A DNA stretch of 64,000 nucleotides from positions 124,001 to 188,000 of the forward strand of contig NZ_QWEL01000001.1 of the NCBI RefSeq assembly GCF_009935865.1, written 5' to 3'. Positions within the stretch are counted from its first letter, which is position 1, and every line of letters begins with the position of its first letter. Shown piece by piece: positions 43,255-50,290 of the stretch. This DNA is from Odoribacter sp. Z80. GTDB taxonomy: Bacteria > Bacteroidota > Bacteroidia > Bacteroidales > Marinifilaceae. A model generated the notes under the pieces. It saw only the letters and a program-made list of their open reading frames with translations, had not been told where the DNA came from and did no database searches. Both the position numbers and the translations under genes were made by a program.

Positions 43255-44043
43255 TTACGGAGTGTGATAGGTATGTATACTTTTCATTGCAGCAGGTAAA
43301 TAGTGTATGCCGTACCAGCAAATTTGCAGGAACAGAAAAGATAGCGTGAGTATGATGGTTGCGCTTTTGTACCGGAAAGGGTAATGGTGGCGGACATGTA
43401 TGTAACATATATAAGAAAGCCAGGTGAGGGCAGCCCAGGTTTCTTTGGGATCCCAGGTCCAGTAATGTCCCCATGCCTGTTTGGCCCAAATGGCTCCCAA
43501 GAGCATACCTGTGGTCAGCAGGGCTGTTCCCGTGTAGACAAGATTATCGGCAATGACCGCAATTTGCAGGCGATGCTCCCGAAAGCGGAAGATACTGCCA
43601 TAAAGTAAAAATATCAAAGCACATCCCATTAAAGCATAAGAAAGCATGTAGACAACTACGTGGGGGATGAACCAGATGCTTTGTAGGGCCGGTATCAGTG
43701 CCTGATTATGAATTTGAGGTGTTACGAGATTTATGATTATGAAAAGGCTGGCTATTGTGGCAGTAAAGGAGAGAAGCCATGCATATTTCCGGCGGAGGAA
43801 TATCAACCAGCCTATAACTGCCGTAAAAAACGAGTAAAGCAAACGGGTTTCTCCCATAGTCCGTATGGGAGGGCGTTGCAGGAATATCCCTAAGCCCAGA
43901 ATAAAACTCAGCAACAGGAGTATACCGGCGGCGAATATCCATAAACTTTCTGTATGGTATTTTTTCTTCCAGGCCATATAACAACCAGCACTCCAGAAGG
44001 TAAGGGTGCCTATGGCAAAGAATATGAAATTGTTCCACGTCAT
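43255..44043 (-). CDS. ccsA: Cytochrome c biogenesis protein CcsA/ResC
   Basis: Haem-handling membrane protein of system II cytochrome c maturation, 262 residues, about eight helices. The WWD signature GHYWTWDPKETWAALTW is present near residue 195, with flanking His residues that ligate haem. Its start overlaps the stop of the resB-like gene by four bases. Together they form the haem-delivery synthase; the apocytochrome substrate, for example a nitrite reductase, is not encoded nearby. Confidence 0.92.
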   Translation of the reverse strand: MTWNNFIFFAIGTLTFWSAGCYMAWKKKYHTESLWIFAAGILLLLSFILGLGIFLQRPPIRTMGETRLLYSFFTAVIGWLIFLRRKYAWLLSFTATIASLFIIINLVTPQIHNQALIPALQSIWFIPHVVVYMLSYALMGCALIFLLYGSIFRFREHRLQIAVIADNLVYTGTALLTTGMLLGAIWAKQAWGHYWTWDPKETWAALTWLSYICYIHVRHHYPFRYKSATIILTLSFLFLQICWYGIHYLPAAMKSIHTYHTP

Positions 44044-44828
44044 AGATTTGTTTTTTTGATGGGTCCGTAAATCATTAGCCCTCCGGCTCCGGCAAAGAGC
44101 AGGAAAATGCCGAAATATACCGGATAAATCCAGGGGTCCCTTACGACCAGCAGGATGCTGTATTGCGAGGTGCTTCCTGCCTTTGTGTCGTATCCGTCCT
44201 GATACAGGGTGTAGCCTTCAAAACGGGCAGGAGCATTGACTTCAATAGAGCATTGCTTTGTTTGTGACCGGTTTTCTACGGTTATGGTGGAGCAAAAACG
44301 TTTGGGAATATGGGCTTCGGTTTCCGGATAATATTCCAGTTCAAATTTATCCAGGCGGATAGTGAAGGGCAGGGGGTGTAGCCCCCCCTGCCGGTCCACA
44401 GCATAGTATTCCTTTTCTCCTAACGGGACAATTATTTTATATTCTTCCCGGTCTGGAGTTCCCAAAAGGGCTGAAGTCAGAATAATCCATAACCCTCCAT
44501 GATTCAGTAGAAATAAACCGTTTCTACCGGATGAAAAAGAGAGCCTTTTTAAAATCACCAGCCCTAAGATAATGAGAAGGGAAAGTAGTAATAGAATGAA
44601 TATCCATGTTTTGAATAGTTGCAATCCCCATATCCCTTCTATCACCAGAAACAGGATCAGTAAACCGCAAATGCTTAAAGTGACAGGCATGCTTGTAAGC
44701 CGGTGTACGAGGGAACTTTCAGGATAGTAATGATATAAGATCCAGATTCCCGATACCAGAAACAGGCCGCCAATCAGATTAAGAGGGAAAGCGAATACAC
44801 CAATGTCATTGTAAAACAAGTATTCCAT
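44040..44828 (-). CDS. resB: ResB-like cytochrome c biogenesis protein
   Basis: Partner of CcsA, 262 residues. Four hydrophobic helices (about 15-32, 48-66, 75-93, 232-252) surround a periplasmic beta-rich domain (about 110-230). LDKFELEYYPE and the late LYQDGYDTKAG match ResB/Ccs1-family features. Shorter than Bacillus ResB, as is usual in Bacteroidota. First gene of the resB-ccsA pair. Confidence 0.85.
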   Translation of the reverse strand: MEYLFYNDIGVFAFPLNLIGGLFLVSGIWILYHYYPESSLVHRLTSMPVTLSICGLLILFLVIEGIWGLQLFKTWIFILLLLSLLIILGLVILKRLSFSSGRNGLFLLNHGGLWIILTSALLGTPDREEYKIIVPLGEKEYYAVDRQGGLHPLPFTIRLDKFELEYYPETEAHIPKRFCSTITVENRSQTKQCSIEVNAPARFEGYTLYQDGYDTKAGSTSQYSILLVVRDPWIYPVYFGIFLLFAGAGGLMIYGPIKKTNL

Positions 44829-44892
44829 ATGATAAAGTACGATTGGTCCTTGACTATTCTTTATATATAGCTTAAATGTTATGCAAAAAAAG

Positions 44893-44926
44893 CAAAAAAA
44901 ATACTTATCCGGGCTTATACCGGGTA
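44893..44926 (-). terminator. Terminator after the 44995-46432 gene pair
   Basis: Stem TACCCGG/CCGGATA (one G-T pair) around a seven-base loop. On the minus strand it is followed a few bases later by eight Ts. It separates the two unknown genes from resB. Confidence 0.6.
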
Positions 44927-44994
44927 TTTTCTCTTTTGTTGTTTTTACGTACGGCTTATATTATTGGTAAAACACTTATTCATTCCAAAGGGTT

Positions 44995-45576
44995 TCATAC
45001 ATCTTCTTTTAAAAGAAACAAGCGTAGGCGACGTTGGAATTTTCTGATTCCTGCCGGGCTTAAATCGTTTATCCATTGTCCGTTTCCTGATATGCTATAG
45101 GAAACTTGGGGGGAAGGTTGCATATTCGAACAATGGATATACTTGTTAATACTGATGTCTTCCGGGAGGGAGGCGGGTTGGTATACCTGATTTTCTTCTG
45201 TTATCACAGGTATTTCGTTTTTTTTCGTTTTGGAAGAACGAAGGAAAGCAGGGAAAGGAAATTGATTATGCTTCAGGAAAAGAAGAAGCATGTGTGAAAG
45301 TTTTGTCAGTTGATGGTAAGAAAGCCATTCGATTTCACCTGTAGAGGTCGTAATGCTATAGTATACCCTAAAAGCATCGTCGTCTTTATCTAAAAGAATA
45401 TTCTTTTGGAGGCTGATTTCTATTTCAGAAGCCTTTTGACCGTATACTTTTACCGGTTGTTGTTCTTTTACAAGAAATGTTTCCAAAGTATCATACAAGT
45501 CTCTCAGTTGCCCAAGTGACAGTGACTGTATTTTTTCCTGATTTTTAGAAAGAGTATAAGTCTTTTCGGTTTTCAT
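44995..45576 (-). CDS. Unknown protein, partner of the MNT-HEPN-like gene
   Basis: A 193-residue soluble protein that I do not recognise. The N-terminal half (about 1-105) looks alpha/beta (LGQLRDLYDTLETFL, VYYSITTSTGEIEWLSYHQL); the C-terminal half is basic and Pro-containing, ending in IRKFQRRLRLFLLKEDV. No signal peptide and no transmembrane helix. It starts 16 bp after the stop of the MNT-HEPN-like gene and shares its terminator, so the two are an operon. Confidence 0.65.
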   Translation of the reverse strand: MKTEKTYTLSKNQEKIQSLSLGQLRDLYDTLETFLVKEQQPVKVYGQKASEIEISLQKNILLDKDDDAFRVYYSITTSTGEIEWLSYHQLTKLSHMLLLFLKHNQFPFPAFLRSSKTKKNEIPVITEENQVYQPASLPEDISINKYIHCSNMQPSPQVSYSISGNGQWINDLSPAGIRKFQRRLRLFLLKEDV

Positions 45577-45592
45577 GACAGCCTTGATTAAA

Positions 45593-46432
45593 TTATAAGC
45601 TTTTGAGGAACGATAATTTCTCTTGGCAGAAATTTTCAGCAGCTAACAGGAGCAGATGAGCTCTTTCCAGACAGTCGGATAAAAGAACGGGAGAAGTATA
45701 AAACTCCCCGCTGGATAGTGCCTGCTTGTGAAATTGTTGCAAACGGCTGAAAAAACGCCATCCGCTCAGGTTATTGTCTCCGTCCCACAGGCCGTTTAAT
45801 TCTTCCGAGCAATAGCGGATGTGGGAATAAAAGGTGAGCAAATCTTCCGATGCATTAGGGATAAAACCGAAATGAGCGAACATAATAGCTTGCATCAGTT
45901 GGACTGCGGCCTGATAAAGGTGGAAGGCAGTTAATGGCCATGTTTTTTGTTCCCGGTTATATCGGGCGTTTTCCAGAAAAGCTTTGCCCATGGATAGACA
46001 ACGGGCAGTCTGTTTTAAAGTATGTTCATAAATACGCTGGGGGCGAAAACGGATTTTTTCCAGTAAATTATACCGGTTATTGGTATATAATAATATACCT
46101 TGCTGGCGGATAGTCAGCAAAAAATAACTGAGATAAGATTTGTGGATGACCAAATCAACGGAAAAAAGGTTAAGAGACAAGCTTTTTTCCTGTCTTTCTT
46201 CCATTGTTAAGTGAAGATTAATGTAATGGCGTAATTCCCGTAAGAGTACCGGAGATGTTTCCCGGCAAAGAATCAGAAATTCATACCCTCCCAGGATGTT
46301 GGTGGGAGGCATACCGGCATATTGTCCGAAAAGGACAATCATTTCCGGATGGAGGACATCACAGATCAGGTTCGTGATCTTTTTAATTTCATCTGCATTG
46401 TTGTAAAGCAGAGTGGGTACATTTGTGTTCAT
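45593..46432 (-). CDS. MNT-HEPN-like fusion protein with degenerate active sites
   Basis: A 279-residue protein that reads as a nucleotidyltransferase-like domain (about 1-115) fused to a HEPN-like helical domain (about 130-275). The canonical GS-x-DxD of active MNT domains is replaced by FGQY and YEFLIL. In the HEPN part, the helix AFHLYQAAVQLMQAIMF fits the family, but the usual His-containing THDLEKL segment is ASEDLLTF. It is therefore probably not an active AMPylator or RNase. Intact MNT-HEPN pairs are toxin-antitoxin systems; fusions are common in Bacteroidales with unknown roles. A leader with three inverted repeats precedes it. Confidence 0.7.
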   Translation of the reverse strand: MNTNVPTLLYNNADEIKKITNLICDVLHPEMIVLFGQYAGMPPTNILGGYEFLILCRETSPVLLRELRHYINLHLTMEERQEKSLSLNLFSVDLVIHKSYLSYFLLTIRQQGILLYTNNRYNLLEKIRFRPQRIYEHTLKQTARCLSMGKAFLENARYNREQKTWPLTAFHLYQAAVQLMQAIMFAHFGFIPNASEDLLTFYSHIRYCSEELNGLWDGDNNLSGWRFFSRLQQFHKQALSSGEFYTSPVLLSDCLERAHLLLLAAENFCQEKLSFLKSL

Positions 46433-46450
46433 AAATAAAAATTTTGAAGC

Positions 46451-46475
46451 AGACAGAAATTATACGGTTCTGTCT
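46451..46475. promoter_or_regulatory. Inverted repeat AGACAGAA-N9-TTCTGTCT in MNT-HEPN leader
   Basis: Perfect 8-bp arms, 19-43 bp upstream of the MNT-HEPN-like start codon. It could be an operator for autoregulation or an RNA hairpin near the ribosome-binding region. Confidence 0.55.
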
Positions 46476-46510
46476 TTACCGTTTTTGAAATATGATGTAT
46501 GGTGTTATGG

Positions 46511-46555
46511 CATCCAATAATGGATGTTTGTATTGTATAATCCAATCTCTTGGAT
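46511..46555. repeat. Two similar palindromes CATCCA-N4-TGGATG and ATCCAA-N4-TTGGAT
   Basis: Two 16-bp inverted repeats at 46511-46526 and 46540-46555, 29 bp between centres, both built on ATCCA/TGGAT. With the 46451 repeat they form three consecutive hairpins or operator sites. The rest of 46433-46847 is AT-rich and shows only candidate -7 elements. Confidence 0.55.
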
Positions 46556-46600
46556 GGATTAATCAGTTGTAAATATGTAATTTGTGAATTAATTGCACCA

Positions 46601-46608
46601 CAAATGTA
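46601..46608 (-). promoter_or_regulatory. Candidate -7 element for the MNT-HEPN operon
   Basis: Minus-strand TACATTTG, an exact match. It would give a leader of about 160 nt containing all three inverted repeats. Confidence 0.4.
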
Positions 46609-46817
46609 TGACAATTTTATATAATAAACATTTAATTTTGTATTCTTTATTTCAAAATAACATTTTTTTAATCCAAAATTGTTATATTGTTCGGTTTTTG
46701 TTTTATTTCTTATTGATAATAAGTGTAATAAGTGAATTTTGTGAAAATGTGGAAGAAATTATATTTAAAAGAAACAAGAAAAAAATTCTAAACAAGAGAG
46801 AATTAATATGAATTTTA

Positions 46818-46825
46818 TATTTTTG
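46818..46825 (+). promoter_or_regulatory. -7 promoter element for the TRIC-type gene
   Basis: TATTTTTG, an exact TAnnTTTG match, 23 bp before the start codon. Confidence 0.5.
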
Positions 46826-46847
46826 CGCGCTGAAAAATAAGATTGTT

Positions 46848-47459
46848 ATGGACTTTCTGACATTAATAGATTATATAGGGACATTCGCCTTTGCGATTAG
46901 TGGTATTCGTCTGGCTTCAGCGAAAAGATTTGATTGGTTCGGGGCTTATGTGGTGGGGTTTGTAACTGCGGTAGGAGGTGGAACTATCCGGGATTTGTTG
47001 TTGGACATACCTCCTTTTTGGATGTTGCAGGCTTCTTATTTGGTTGTTACGGCAGCGGCATTGGGTTTTGTCATTATATTCGGAAAATATGTGATAAGAC
47101 TGAATAATACTTTTTTTATTTTCGATGCCATTGGTTTGGGATTGTTTGCTGTGGTAGGCTTGGAAAAGAGTATAGCTCATGGGTATCCGATGTGGGTGGG
47201 CTTAATTATGGGGACGCTGACCGGTGCTGCCGGTGGAGTATTGCGGGATACTTTAATAAATGAGGTGCCTTTGATTTTTCGGAAAGAGATATATGCTTTG
47301 GCTTGCGTAGTTGGGGGAATTATTTATTATCTCTGCCTCCATTTAAATTTTGATTCCACTTTAACCCAGCTTATCAGTGCGGGTTCTGTGATTTTGGTAC
47401 GTATTTTTGCTGTTAAATATCATATCAGTTTGCCTAATCTGAAAGGAGAAGAGAATTAA
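46848..47459 (+). CDS. Trimeric intracellular cation channel (TRIC, UPF0126) family protein
   Basis: Membrane protein of 203 residues with two homologous three-helix repeats and a seventh helix. Each repeat carries a glycine-rich bend: GGGTIRDLLLD near residue 43 and GAAGGVLRDTLINE near 125. FAISGIRLASAK opens the family motif. Prokaryotic TRIC proteins form homotrimeric K+-conducting channels. Monocistronic; ends at a very strong terminator. Confidence 0.9.
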   Translation: MDFLTLIDYIGTFAFAISGIRLASAKRFDWFGAYVVGFVTAVGGGTIRDLLLDIPPFWMLQASYLVVTAAALGFVIIFGKYVIRLNNTFFIFDAIGLGLFAVVGLEKSIAHGYPMWVGLIMGTLTGAAGGVLRDTLINEVPLIFRKEIYALACVVGGIIYYLCLHLNFDSTLTQLISAGSVILVRIFAVKYHISLPNLKGEEN

Positions 47460-47480
47460 ACATTGTTTATACAGGCAGGA

Positions 47481-47524
47481 CGAGGCCCGTGACAGATATG
47501 TATTTCTGTCACGGGCCTCGTTTT
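47481..47524 (+). terminator. Strong terminator after TRIC gene
   Basis: Perfect 16-bp arms beginning CGAGGCCCGTGACAGA, loop of about seven bases, then TTTT. Confidence 0.9.
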
Positions 47525-47743
47525 AATAATTTTAACATAATATAAGACATAAAAAGATAACTTTCCGGTTGAGGGGGCGTAAAAGACCATGAATGATGAT
47601 TGAAATGATGATTTTATTTTAGCTGTTATTTAGATTAAGATTATTTAGCACACACCACGAGGGAGAGGAAGTTTATCAACAAGCTGATTTCCGGCAAAAG
47701 TTCTTTACAGATTGGGAAGTAGTTCTATGGGTATAATTACACC

Positions 47744-47779
47744 ACGCACATATACACCACACAGACGCACGCACATATA
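47744..47779. repeat. Direct repeat ACGCACATATA, 25-bp period
   Basis: Two copies, 47744-47754 and 47769-47779, in a CA-rich low-complexity stretch of the 690-bp gene-poor region 47525-48214. No gene is convincing on either strand from 47525 to 47802. Confidence 0.5.
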
Positions 47780-47802
47780 ATAACATCTTTTCATTAATCC
47801 CG

Positions 47803-48105
47803 CTATTTCCTCTGCAAAAAGAAACCCGGAGATGTCTCCCTTATTTTTTTATTGCTATACCTTTTTACACTTATTCCATGATTCTTTCTTCCATTCTGCC
47901 CGAAATGTTTTTCAGGGCTGTTTTTTGTAATTTCTTCCGTAACTAACCAGTGAAACTCGTTTTGCCCGGACATCCGCCGTCTTCCATCACGCCGGGTTTC
48001 ACTTGCATCTGCACGACGTTGAAGGGTTGTGCTGATGCAAGGGAAATGGATTTGTGCTGATTGACCAGGCGGCCGGATGAACGACAGAAGAATACCGACC
48101 TCCAA
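47803..48105 (-). other. Probable non-coding dispersed element (100-codon open frame)
   Basis: A TTG-started frame of 100 codons is open here, and a second minus-strand frame is also open over its first half, ending in GGCPGKTSFTG. Two long open frames in one stretch and base composition unlike the flanks suggest conserved DNA rather than a normal gene. The translation is basic and low in hydrophobic residues and matches no family I know. I suspect an intergenic repeat found elsewhere in such genomes; this is inference. Confidence 0.35.
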
Positions 48106-48214
48106 TGTAAAGAGTATATAAATGCTTTTTTTATTTCTTCAGATGAATTAAATTCGCATAGTCAGGAGATTGAGTTTTTGGAATTTGGCGTGTATACGGG
48201 ATAAAGATAATATT

Positions 48215-50245
48215 ATGAATAGAGTCAGTTTGTTGTTGATAGGAATTCTGTGGTTTCAGGTTTATGTTGTGTTTGGCCAGCGCAAGGATATCTTGCTGAA
48301 TAAAAATTGGAAATTCCGTTTTTCTCATCAGGTAGACAAAAATAGTAGTCGTCGGGTGGATTTGCCTCATACCTGGAATACCGAAGATGCCCTGTCGGGA
48401 AAGACTGACTATAAGCGGGGAATCGGAAATTATGAGAAGTCTTTGTATATAGAACCGGAATGGGAGGGGAAACGGTTGTTTCTGAGATTTGAAGGTGCTA
48501 ACAGTGTTGCAAATGTTTTTGTAAACCACAGACATGTGGGGGAACATCGGGGTGGTTACGGGGCTTTTATTTTTGAAATTACGGATTTTGTTAAATATGG
48601 AGAACAGAATCCGGTGTTGGTACGGGTTAATAATGGGGAACAGTTGGACGTGATGCCGTTGGTCGGGGATTTTAATTTTTACGGGGGCATTTATCGGAAT
48701 GTTCATCTGTTGGTTACGGAAAAGGTTTGTGTTTCTCCCTTAGATTACGCTTCGTCCGGTGTCTATCTGGAGCAGCAGGTGGTAAATGAGAAAGAAGCTG
48801 AGGTTTTGGCCCGGATTCATCTTTCCAATAAAGGGGAGGCACAGGAAATAGGACTTCGGGTGGTGGTGAAGGACAATCACCGGGTGATTAGCCAGGAAGA
48901 AAAGAATATATATCTGAATCAGGGAGAAGATAGTCAGGAGAGTATAGCTTTGCATATTTCTCATCCTCATTTATGGAATGGCCGGGAAGATCCTTTTATG
49001 TATGATGTAGAGGTGGAAGTAATAAGGGGAGGACGGGTAACCGACCGGGTGGTTCAGCCTCTGGGATTGCGTTATTACCGGACAGATCCGGCTGAGGGTT
49101 TTTTTCTGAACGGAAAACATCTGGCACTCCGCGGGGTATGCCGGCATCAGGACCGGGCAGGGGTGGGAAATGCACTCTCCCGGGAACATCATGAAGAAGA
49201 TGTGGCTCTTTTACTGGAAATGGGGGCAAATGCTGTTCGTCTGGCTCATTATCCTCACGCGACCGAGGTGTACGATTTAATGGATAAATATGGAATTGTG
49301 GTATGGGCGGAAATTCCGTTTGTGGGACCGGGCGGATATGCCGATAAAGGGTTTGTGGATTTACCGTCTTTCCGGTACAACGGAAAAGAACAATTGAAGG
49401 AGTTGATACGTCAGCATTATAATCATCCTTCCGTTTGCTTTTGGGGGTTATTTAATGAATTGAAGGAATACGGGGATAATCCGGTAGAATATGTAAAAGA
49501 ATTGAATGAACTGGCTCATGCGGAAGATCCTACGCGTCCGACTACATCTGCCAGCAATCAGGGCGGGGCTTTGAATCTGATTACGGACCATATTGCCTGG
49601 AATCGTTATGACGGTTGGTATGGGGGTACTCCGGCTAATTTAGGGAAATGGCTGGATCGTACCCATCAATCCAATCCTGAGTTGAAAATCGGAATCAGTG
49701 AATATGGGGCCGGAGCCAGTATTTACCATCAGCAGGATACTTTAGTACAAACCAATCCCGGCAGTTGGTGGCATCCTGAAAACTGGCAAACCTGGTATCA
49801 TATGGAGAATTGGAAGGTGATAGCGGCACGACCTTATATTTGGGGTACTTTTGTCTGGAATATGTTTGATTTCGGAGCTGCCCACCGGACAGAAGGGGAA
49901 CGCCCCGGTATCAATGATAAAGGATTAGTCACTTTTGACCGGAAAGTCAGGAAAGATGCTTTTTATTTCTATAAGGCCAATTGGAACAAAAAGGAGCCTA
50001 TGCTTTACCTGGCAGAAAAACGGAACAGACATCGTTTGCATCCGTTACAGCATTTTATCGCTTTTACGACTGCCCGGGAGGCAGAATTATTTGTAAATGG
50101 TAAGAGTTGCGGAAAACACAAAACGGATTCATACGCTACTGTGGAATGGAAAGATATTCCCTTGAAAACCGGTGAAAATCATATAAAAGTGGTTGCAACG
50201 GATAAAAGACCTTTAAAAGATGAAGTCATCGTGTATTTGGAGTAA
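48215..50245 (+). CDS. Glycoside hydrolase family 2 (beta-galactosidase-like), secreted
   Basis: GH2 exo-glycosidase of 676 residues. Signal peptide about 1-21 (ending VVFGQ). Domain order: sugar-binding jelly roll (about 25-180), immunoglobulin-like domain (185-290), TIM barrel (295-590), and a C-terminal Ig-like/DUF4982-type domain. The acid/base is Glu415 (FNELKEYG) and the nucleophile Glu496 (GISEYGAG). This is the LacZ-like GH2 class; beta-galactosidase is likely but not certain. I use ATG 48215 because a signal peptide follows; the frame is open 15 codons earlier. No SusC/SusD pair is adjacent. Confidence 0.92.
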   Translation: MNRVSLLLIGILWFQVYVVFGQRKDILLNKNWKFRFSHQVDKNSSRRVDLPHTWNTEDALSGKTDYKRGIGNYEKSLYIEPEWEGKRLFLRFEGANSVANVFVNHRHVGEHRGGYGAFIFEITDFVKYGEQNPVLVRVNNGEQLDVMPLVGDFNFYGGIYRNVHLLVTEKVCVSPLDYASSGVYLEQQVVNEKEAEVLARIHLSNKGEAQEIGLRVVVKDNHRVISQEEKNIYLNQGEDSQESIALHISHPHLWNGREDPFMYDVEVEVIRGGRVTDRVVQPLGLRYYRTDPAEGFFLNGKHLALRGVCRHQDRAGVGNALSREHHEEDVALLLEMGANAVRLAHYPHATEVYDLMDKYGIVVWAEIPFVGPGGYADKGFVDLPSFRYNGKEQLKELIRQHYNHPSVCFWGLFNELKEYGDNPVEYVKELNELAHAEDPTRPTTSASNQGGALNLITDHIAWNRYDGWYGGTPANLGKWLDRTHQSNPELKIGISEYGAGASIYHQQDTLVQTNPGSWWHPENWQTWYHMENWKVIAARPYIWGTFVWNMFDFGAAHRTEGERPGINDKGLVTFDRKVRKDAFYFYKANWNKKEPMLYLAEKRNRHRLHPLQHFIAFTTAREAELFVNGKSCGKHKTDSYATVEWKDIPLKTGENHIKVVATDKRPLKDEVIVYLE

Positions 50246-50290
50246 GAATTTCCGTTAACTTTGTGTATTTAATTTATGACAAGGTAAATC

